DNA from: Pigoraptor vietnamica
Lineage: Eukaryota; Opisthokonta; Filasterea
Length of the DNA: 10,342 nt
Assembly (NCBI GenBank): GCA_943704525.1
Contig: CALSCQ010002181.1
Location: 1 to 10,342 of the forward strand
Direction of reading: 5' to 3'
Made by a program: the position numbers and the translations under genes. A model generated the notes under the pieces. The model did not search any database. It was not told the origin of the DNA and saw nothing but the letters and a program-made list of their open reading frames with translations. Below, one piece after another: positions 1-7,400 of the stretch; the first letter of the stretch is position 1, and the number at the start of each line of letters is the position of its first letter.

Positions 1-292
<292 letters not shown>

Positions 293-1822
293 ATGGCCGG
301 AGCAACCAATTCGCTGTTGGAAGCCCTGTTTGAGGTGTGTGGCGTGTGCGGGCGTTGTCGTCCACTCCCCGTCAGACACACCACAGAGACATGCAGTCAC
401 AACTCACACGCGCTGCTGTCTCGCACTTCCCAAACTGGGTGTTCTGACCTTGCGCGCGACACAGGCACATTACGACGAGGACCGTCCAACGGACCAGTTT
501 GGCGCCCACGTGAAGGAGGTGCAGCGGCAGTACACGGAGCTGCAGGAGAAGGTGGCTGCGACGCTCCTTGCGCCGATGAACAACTACGTGGCGCAGTTCC
601 CCGAAATCAAGAAGAAGATTGAGAAGCGCGACCGCAAGCTCATCGACTACGACCGCTACCGCCACGCGCTGGACAGCACGCGCGCGAAGCAGAAGGTGTC
701 TGACAAGGAGATTCAGAAGGCGGAGGAGCAGCACGCCTCGGCCAAGCAGATGTACGAGGAAATCAACGACCAACTGAACATTGAGCTCCCGGCATTCTAC
801 GACGACAGGTGCGCCGTGCAGAAACGCCTCATCGTTGTCAGCTCTTTTATTCACTGCCCCCCCCCCCCCCCCCCCCCCCGCACACACACACAACGACACA
901 CACAACCACACAACCGGTTTCTTTTAACCCTACCGTTTAGTTCTCCCGTTCTCACCGCACGCATGTAATGTCACTTCAGGCGTCAGTTTTATCAGGCTAT
1001 ATTCCACGGCGCGTTCTCCGCGGAGGCGTCCCACCATTTGGCGTGCGCTGGCGCCTACGACGCGCTCCATTCGATCGGGACTGCGGGCGCGGACATTGCT
1101 GCCCTTGTCGTGCCCGCCACCAGCCGCTTTGACACGTTTGCCGTCGCCCCGTCTCCTGCGGCGCGCGCGGCGGCTGACGAGGATGGCGTCGTGCTCGGGC
1201 CGAACCTCATTTCAGCGCCGCCGGCTTCGGCGGCCCCTGTGCCACGGGGGTCCATCACGGCCGACGGAGAGACGCCGCCGCCGATCGCGGTGTGTAGTGC
1301 CCTGCGCATTTTTTGGTAGCCGTAGGGCAAAGTGTTGCGGCCGTGCTAACTGTGCATCCGCGTCTACTGTGCGCAGCGCGCAAACTCGGAGACAGAGAAG
1401 CCGAAGCCGCCCATCGCCGCACGGCCCTCGTCGCACCAGGTCCTCGCCAGCCACGCACCCGTCCCAACACCCGCACCCCGTCCCCCGGTGCTACCGCCGA
1501 CCGTCGCGGCGTTTGTTAAGCAGCACGGCTCGCGCGTGCTCCGCAAGGTGCGTCTCGTCCTGTGAGCGGCTGATACGACTCCTCCAATCGCGTTGATTCA
1601 TTCTGCTCGTATACGCAGGTGCGTGCGACCCACCCATACGAGAGCGGCGAGGACGACGAGCTGCAGTTCAAGCGCGGCGACATCATCTATGTCCTGCAGC
1701 CGGACGCGGGTGCGGACGAGGTGGACGAGGGGTGGGAATACGGCATGACGGACTCCGTTGCGCTCGCGGGCGTTTTCCCTTTGAACTTCACCGAACCGTT
1801 CGAAGAGGGTGTGATCCACTAA
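293..1822 (+). CDS. Amphiphysin/BIN1/RVS167-like BAR-SH3 protein (5' end probably incomplete)
   Basis: Visible exons are 291/293-334, 465-808, 980-1289, 1377-1547 and 1619-1822. Introns are 130, 171, 87 and 71 nt, all GT-AG, and the join from ATG 293 gives 356 residues. Residues 1-175 are a BAR domain, a dimeric coiled coil that binds and bends membranes. The signature is the stretch NNYVAQFPEIKKKIEKRDRK followed by LIDYD (residues 53-77), then ELPAFYDDR at the helix 2/3 boundary; this is the amphiphysin/BIN1/RVS pattern. Residues 176-289 are an Ala/Pro-rich linker with a KPKPP motif. Residues 290-354 are an SH3 domain with DELQFKRGD, an acidic n-Src loop (DAGADEVDEG), one Trp and GVFPLNFTE. 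The long acidic loop is typical of amphiphysin SH3 domains. The family acts in clathrin endocytosis, actin patches or T-tubules, recruiting dynamin or WASP partners through SH3. The ALYDY motif is changed to ATHPY. The first BAR helix is missing, so ATG 293 may be an internal Met with the true start off the left edge. Family assignment is firm; the exact orthologue is not. Confidence 0.9.
857..892 (+). repeat. C23 homopolymer followed by (CA)6, in a BAR-SH3 intron
   Basis: A run of 23 C at 857-879 is followed by G and a CA repeat at 881-892, then looser CA-rich sequence to about 914. The whole tract lies in the 171-nt intron 809-979. It makes a C-rich tract upstream of the acceptor CACTTCAG at 972-979, and its exact length is likely to vary by slippage or sequencing error. 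Confidence 0.95.
1548..1618 (+). other. Intron bounded by AGGTGCGT direct repeats (BAR-SH3 gene)
   Basis: This 71-nt intron joins the linker exon (ending CTC CGC AAG) to the SH3 exon (starting GTG CGT GCG). AGGTGCGT occurs at 1546-1553 across the donor and again at 1617-1624 across the acceptor, so both splice sites sit in identical 8-bp contexts. It separates the BAR-linker part exactly from the SH3 domain in phase 0. Confidence 0.85.
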
Positions 1823-2090
1823 GTGCGCCACGAGGTTCCAGTTTGCGCGTACCCTGTTCTTGCGTCTGCGTACCAATGGCCGCTCGTTATTGAGCGCCCA
1901 AGTGACTGCAATTGAATTGCGCGTGGAATGAATCTGCCAAGTTATTGAGCGAGCTGAACATCGATCACACGATGAACTTGATAGCCCATCCGCCCCTCCA
2001 CCACACAATCTGCACTCCACACACACACAACCAGCGCAGTGCTTGCCGAGTGTATGGCATATATATTCGCGCTCTTCAATTCGCCCGCAC
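1823..2090. other. Convergent intergenic spacer / overlapping 3' UTRs
   Basis: This is 268 nt between the stop of the plus-strand BAR-SH3 gene and the stop of the minus-strand gene. No convincing ORF or canonical AATAAA is seen on either strand; a weak AATGAA variant is at 1927-1932. It contains a hairpin, a near-palindrome and a direct repeat (listed separately), a short CA run near 2018-2029 and an AT-rich patch (ATATATATT) near 2058-2067. Confidence 0.7.
1881..1896. repeat. Small hairpin in the BAR-SH3 3' flank
   Basis: CGCTC and GAGCG form a perfect 5-bp stem around a 6-nt GTTATT loop, 58 nt after the BAR-SH3 stop codon. Loop and right arm together (GTTATTGAGCG) recur as an 11-bp direct copy at 1941-1951. 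Twelve bases further on, at 1908-1920, there is an odd-centre palindrome, GCAATT-G-AATTGC. They could be 3' UTR elements, but such short repeats can occur by chance. Confidence 0.5.
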
Positions 2091-4179
2091 TCATTGCGAC
2101 CGGAACACCCAGTGCAGCATGTGGCGGGCTGATGTCAGCGAGACAGACGGCGCGCCATTCTTTTCGTTCGTAATGTGAACGAAGAACTCCACGAAACGCT
2201 TGGACGCATCGCCAAACAGGGACGTCGCGACCGCGCGCACACTGGGATCGCTCGAATCGAACATGTCCAGCGGCACTATTTGGGGAGAGCAAGCAATTAG
2301 CACACGAAACCCTCTCTCGTCGCCTTCGCCACCCACCAATCATTGTTGCGAGTTCGACTGTGCCGATATGGTCGGTGAAGTGGAGCGCCGCCTCGACATC
2401 GCCGGACGGCATGTGAAAGACAACGCGCGCCGGCGGACAGTTCGGTTCAAACTCCAGCAGGGACAGCCTCACGGGCGCTGATGTGGCCTGCGAGTGCGCG
2501 CGGTCAGCGATGGCGAGGGCCCGCTGCATCACGCAACACTCACGATATGCGAGAGCTCGGGACCGACGGGATAGTCACGCAATATGGAGGGCCCCAGGGC
2601 GCTTTCGCCTTGTGCGACAAACGGAAGCTTAATCTGTGTGCATGCAAGCACCATAAGGTCAGCACGAGTACAGCAAACCAAAATTCGCCAACACGTCCGC
2701 TGACATACTTCATCATCCGTCGGCACAAACGCCCATTCGGTGCCGTAGACCCCCTTCGAGAAGTACCCAGAACGGCCGGCGGAATCCACGCCCTGCACAC
2801 GAAGTTCGCGCGCGGCGTTTCCCTCGCCGTTCTGGAGAATAGTAATGAGGCTCGTAATCTGCGCCACGTGTGGGTCACGGGACAATCAGAATGGCACACA
2901 CAAGGAAAACGGCCTTACGTAGGCCTCGGCGAGTGGGATGCATGAGGACCATCTGTCACAACTCTGCCCGCGCAACAAACTGAGATTGCCCAACGCAGAC
3001 CTTTCCGTCAATGGGCGGCTGCTCGCGCCAGTCCTCCGGTGGCAAAATCCAGATGTCCTTGCTCGAGGGGGGCATCGGCGCGCCAGTGCGGTTGTACGAA
3101 TAGCGAATGAAAACGGGGTCTTGCCCGAGAATGTCAAAGTCACCGAGGCGCGTGTACATGCGCCCTGCAGCAGGCGAGGTGAAAACAGATGAGATGCCGT
3201 CCCTCCACGCTCGTTTGGCGCATACAACCGGCGCCGCTCTAGAGCAAACACGCAGAGTGAACAGGCGATCCCACATACTCTTGGGCCACACACAGGCGCC
3301 CTAAAGCCGACATAGACAAAGACAAGGGCATCACGCACGCAGGCCGCACACCCACCGGCGGCGTCCATGACAAACACGGTTGAGCCGCTCGCAGCCATCG
3401 CCACGGGGACGAAGCGGCCGCGGTGGGGCGTGCATGTCTTGAAATTGCAGAGCGCCGGCGGAATCCACCCGTCGACGTAACAGATGTAGGCACCGGAGGC
3501 GTCGACGGAATACACCGTCGTGCAGCCAACGCCGCCCACGTGGCGGTTGCCGTCAATGTCCTCAAAGTAGCCGCTCGTCTTGCCGCGCTGCGAGAACGTC
3601 CACAGCGCCCCCTCGGGCAGACGCATGAGCGCGGGAAACGGGCGACCCCTGCGCCAGCATGTCATCTTTCAGCCAATGTCGTGAAGAGAGAACGCAATAG
3701 AGCATCCATTCCAGAACATAGGGCGCTGCAGTAACGACATACACACACCATCCGTGCTTGGTCCACTTGAATGTGACATTGCCGCCGTCGTCGCCGAGGG
3801 CAACGGCGCGCTTGTCCGCGGGATAGTCGGCGCTCAGGTTGGGGACGAGCTGCCGCCCAAAGTTCAGCAGGTAGAGCAAGCGCGTTCCCTCGCACATGGC
3901 CACAAGGCCGTTGTCGTCGGCGGAGATGGCCCCCACGCGCGCGCAGTTGTCTGCGGCCCTCGCCGTCTGCGGCAACCCATCGCCCGGCTGCAGGAGCGCC
4001 CATGCCGCACGCACCCCCGTTGTCTCCTCATTGGGCTTGATGTAGATACGCCCGTCCTCAATCGCAAGATAGTGCTCAAAGGTGAACGTGGCGGTGCCGT
4101 CCTTCAGGTGCACCCTGTCCGGCAGCGCCGCGCAGAGGGCCGCACAGGCGACTAGCCACACTACGGCCGGGCGCAACAT
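2091..4179 (-). CDS. Conserved-looking secreted or ER-luminal protein of unrecognised family (487 aa)
   Basis: Exons on the minus strand are 4179-3749, 3648-3356, 3164-3001, 2858-2709, 2633-2544, 2487-2337 and 2275-2091. Introns are 100, 191, 142, 75, 56 and 61 nt, all GT-AG, with compatible phases and 1464 coding nt. Residues 1-19 form a clear signal peptide (MLRP followed by a V/A/L/C core, with cleavage likely near LCAALP). There is no later membrane span. Possible N-glycosylation sites are N114 (NLS), N134 (NVT) and N266 (NRT). The middle repeats aromatic strand-like blocks: GYFEDIDGN with GVGCTTVY (about 170-190), YICYVDGWIPP, FVMDAAGRMYTRLGDFDIL (235-254), VFIRYSY, then ILPPEDWREQPPI (281-293) and LQNGEGNAARELRVQG (304-319). 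These alternating loop and beta motifs suggest a beta-propeller-like or other beta-rich fold. They look like hallmark motifs of a real family, but I cannot name it or give a function. The C-terminal third (about 347-487) is less patterned. The gene shares a divergent promoter with NCAPG2. Confidence 0.82.
3165..3355 (-). other. Longest intron of the secreted-protein gene, with competing splice sites
   Basis: The chosen splice runs from donor GTGGGT (first base 3355) to acceptor CTGCTGCAG (last base 3165) and joins DAAG to RMYTRL in frame. Inside are other plausible sites: a strong pyrimidine-tract acceptor ending CTTTAG near 3303-3308, an acceptor CAAGAG at 3283-3278 and a second donor at 3351. 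Joining 3352 to 3277 also stays open and would insert a Trp/Cys/Arg-rich segment (MWDRLFTL and onward). The chosen form is preferred because it gives one continuous strand-like motif. Confidence 0.65.
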
Positions 4180-4375
4180 TCTCGTGAGCGTGTCGCGACA
4201 GAGTTCGACAAAGCGGTGGTTAGCAGTTCAAGGGAAATGTTGCGAGGTGGGAGCCGGCAGTGCATGAAGAACCCATGTGAGTAAGCATAACTTCCCTAAA
4301 GTACGGGCAGATCGTAGAGGTGAGAGCACGGACGGTCATCTGACTGCGCAAGGGGTAACATGTTCCATCACTGGT

Positions 4376-4381
4376 CACGTG
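4376..4381. promoter_or_regulatory. Palindromic E-box CACGTG
   Basis: CACGTG is the core site of bHLH factors such as MYC/MAX, USF and CBF1/PHO4 types. It sits 101 bp upstream of the NCAPG2 start codon and 12 bp before the E2F-like site. A hexamer can occur by chance; its position in a 302-bp divergent promoter beside other motifs raises the odds that it is used. Confidence 0.4.
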
Positions 4382-4389
4382 CGCATCCG

Positions 4390-4406
4390 TTGGCGCGAAA
4401 TTCAAA
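4390..4406. promoter_or_regulatory. E2F-type site abutting a CHR-like element
   Basis: GCGCGAAA at 4393-4400, within TTGGCGCGAAA at 4390-4400, matches the E2F consensus TTTSSCGC (read as GCGSSAAA) at every position. TTCAAA at 4401-4406 is the exact reverse complement of the cell-cycle homology region TTTGAA. A 7/8 E2F-like match lies downstream at 4415-4422 (TCGCCAAA). E2F and CHR elements recruit E2F/DP and DREAM/MuvB complexes at S- and G2/M-phase genes, which include condensin subunits in animals. Function here is inferred from position, 81 bp before the NCAPG2 ATG. Confidence 0.5.
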
Positions 4407-4481
4407 ATCCCTGCTCGCCAAAATTCGCCGCCGAACGCACAACTCGCAGGGCATTCGCTGGACCCTTTCTCCACCTCCAGC

Positions 4482-7400
4482 ATGTCTGACAGGCGCGAGG
4501 CACTCGTCTCTGCCGTGGCCCTCGGCAGGGCCGGCGCGCTCGCGGCAGCTGTTCTTGCGACGGTAGGTTGACTCTCGCCCTTGTCCGTACTGGCGATGAG
4601 GCGTGCGCTCATTGGCACCCAATTTCATGCGCAGCCCGACGTTTCCGAATGCGTCCTGTCGCTGTCTCGCAAGCAGTGCGTGGCACTGTGGTCCGGTGTT
4701 GCGTCGCTTGTTGCGAACGCACAGACCTCGCAGGACGACGGCCGCTCAAAGGTGATTCGATTTGCCGCAACAGGGCATGGAGGATGGCATGAGTCGATCC
4801 TTCGTTCTAATGTTCTTTTCTCGCAGATACTTCCCGAGTATGCCGGTGACATTCAGGCTGCGGCCGCGCTCGTTCGGGCGGCCATCAGTCCCGAGAAGCC
4901 CGCGGCGACGGATGAGCTTGTCCGTGCCGTGCACGCGCTGCATGGTGCGTGACTGCGAGCTTCATAGCGACAGCCGGCAGCGCTGCTTTTCCTTGAACGC
5001 ATTACCAACATCAAACCCTAACCCTAACCCTGTGCAGAATCCCATTTATCCGCAGACGCCTTATTGACTCCCTTTGCGCGCAGATGTCATTCTCTCGTTC
5101 GATGCCGAGTCGCCCGCGCAAGCGGCCGCGCAGTCCACGGTCGCGGAGGCCTGCGAGGCGTGGTGGCTGTCACAGACGCTCCCCGGCCGCGACGAGGTCG
5201 TCCCGCAGACCATCACCTATATTCTTGCCCGCTCCATTGGCGAGGGCGTGAAGGCGGCGGACGTGAAGCGGGCGTCTGCCCTGCGCGAGGGACTACATGT
5301 CCTGGCCATCGACGACGAGAGCTGCGCGGTGCTGCGCGCGATGCTGCTGCGGTGCGCCATCCACCCCGCGCACGTCAAGTCGGACGACGGCCGCAAGCTC
5401 ATTGCGCAGCTGTTTGCGCTGTCGCAGGGGATGAGCGCGCACGTGCACGCGGCCATCAAGCTGCAGCTGCCCTCCGCGAGCACAGGCCTCGTCGACTGCT
5501 ACGCCGACGTCTACTTTCGCGCTTGGAAGCTCCTCCCCGAGGGACCCGCGGCGTCGTTCTTCGAGACGCACTGCGTGCAGGACCTGCTCTTCCGCGCCGT
5601 CCACGCCCGCTCCGATATCAAGTGCCGCCTCGCGCCGCTGCTTCTGCGCCTTGTCGCGGGCGCATTTCACGCTCAGAAGAAGGTGCGCGGCATGGACGCG
5701 ATGCTCCTGCGGCTGTACGACCCCATTCTGTGGCGCGCGCTCCGTGTCGCCAACCCCGCCGTCCGCGCGAACGCCGCGGCGCTCTTCCTCGACGCCTTCC
5801 CGCTTGTCAACCCGGAGGCGACCCGCGAGGACACGGACGCCCTGCTCCAGCGCCAGTTTGACGCGCTCGCCGACCTGCTCGCCGACGAGCACCCCGGTGT
5901 GCGTGCCGTCGCCGCGCGTGGGTGCGCGCGCGTGCTCAGCGCTTACTGGGAACTTATTCCGGCCCCTGCCGTCCGCGTCTTTCTCGAGAGGCTGCTCGAC
6001 CTTGCCTTCGACGCCAGCGCGCCCGCTGTGCGCGAGGGTGCGCTCGACGGCGTCGGCTTCCTTCTGGACAATGCGCTGGCGCAGGACGTGCTAGTCCCCG
6101 TGCTCCCCCGACTGGGCGCGCTCATTCACGACGTCAGCGAGAAGGTCCGCGCCGCGCTCGTGGGCCTCCTGCTGAAGGCGAAGGGAATCCACGCCGTGCG
6201 CTTCTGGAAGATCACGCCCCTCGACGAGATACTTGCGCGCCTGGCGTGCGACGACGGCGTCGTGGCCCGTCGCATCGTGGCGCTGCTGGCCAACTCGTAC
6301 TTCCCGCAAGGCAAGTCGGCCGACGAGCAGCTTTCGCGCTGCGTCGCCATGGTCCGCGCGAATCCCGCCGCCGCTGCCAAGTTCTACGCCCTTCTGCGCC
6401 GGGAGGTGTCCGCAGGCACCGTCGTCAAGTTCAGCGGGACCGTGGTGCTGGCGATCCATGAGGCATTCCGCAAGGCGCACACCAAGCCCGCTGCGCACCC
6501 CAAGGCCGCGAAGGGGGCGCGCAAGCGAATGGCAGCGGGCGATCTCGAGCGCGAGGCGGCGGCAGAGGCGGCGGTCGCCGAGGGTGTGCCAGTCGATGCG
6601 GACGGAATCTCGGCGGACGACCCCGACACCCTCAGCGGAGTCGTGTGCGTCGTGACGGCCATGATTGGGTCGGTCATGTCGTACCTCGCCAAGGACCGCT
6701 TCGTGAAGATGCGAGAGCGCACCGCCGGCGCCGTTCGCGCGGTCGTCGGCCCGCTGATGGCCGCCTTTCCCGAGGGCCAGGGGCGCATGTGTGTTCTCCG
6801 GCTCGCGTCTCTCTTCCCGCCGAGCGAAGAGGGGGGCGCAGTGCCTCGCGAGGCCCAAGATGCCCTCAACCGCGCGCTTGCTATGGGCAACTCCCTGACG
6901 CGCGAGTCGCGGCTGGCGATGGTTGACTGCGCGTTCGCATGGGGCTTCCAGAACCGCGTGTACGAGGCCGTGCTCGCGTGGCTCGGTGCATCCCTGGGCG
7001 GCTCCAAGGCACGGCGCAATCGCGTCGACGAAGCGGAGGACGTTCTCGTGGATAGCGACGCGGAAGATGTGGCTGCGCGCGGTCGCGGAGGTCGCAAGGG
7101 AGCTCGCGGGAAAGAGAACGAGGGTGTTGCCTCTCGCTCGAAGGTTTCCCCTCCCGAGGCCGCCGCGACGCAGCTTGACCTAGCCGTGCTGGTCATGGGC
7201 CATGTCTTGGTGGGTGTGGCGAGCTTGCGACTGCAATCGCATCATTCGTCCCTCTGTGCGTGCGTGCGTGTATGTGTGTGTTTAATGTGCGCTGTGTCTG
7301 ATATTTCACGGCCACACGCAATCCCACAGGGGAGTGCGAGCCATCGGGCCGCATTCCTGGCGCAGCCCGAGGTCGTTCAGGCCGTCGTGGACTCGATCTT

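Larger units (their letters stand above)
4180..4481. promoter_or_regulatory. Divergent promoter between the secreted-protein gene and NCAPG2
   Basis: These 302 nt separate two start codons that point away from each other, so both promoters must lie here or overlap the genes. No TATA box is evident. The right half holds the clearest motifs: an E-box, a perfect E2F-type site abutting a CHR-like hexamer and a second weaker E2F-like site. The left half (4180-4320) shows nothing I can name. Short ORFs crossing the region have no protein-like character. Confidence 0.7.

Noticed and set aside
372-911. 179-codon minus-strand frame opposite the BAR exon
   Set aside because: It is Leu/Val-rich with poly-Gly from the C23 tract and crosses a well-supported intron of the sense gene; it is a shadow frame.
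2886-3665. Single 259-residue minus-strand protein
   Set aside because: It reads through the 191-nt intron in a wrong frame (Cys/Val/Leu string). The motifs continue only after splicing to 3164.
5014-5031. Chromosome end marked by telomere repeats
   Set aside because: Only three units, flanked by NCAPG2 exons on both sides, so it is interstitial.
5063-5861. 265-codon plus-strand frame overlapping the start of the large NCAPG2 exon
   Set aside because: It is Arg/Ala/Pro-rich and out of frame with the clearly conserved CAP-G2 sequence.
6384-7196. 270-codon minus-strand frame
   Set aside because: It lies wholly opposite the conserved HEAT-repeat exon of NCAPG2, is Ser/Arg/Ala-rich with no motif, and reflects GC-rich codon positions.
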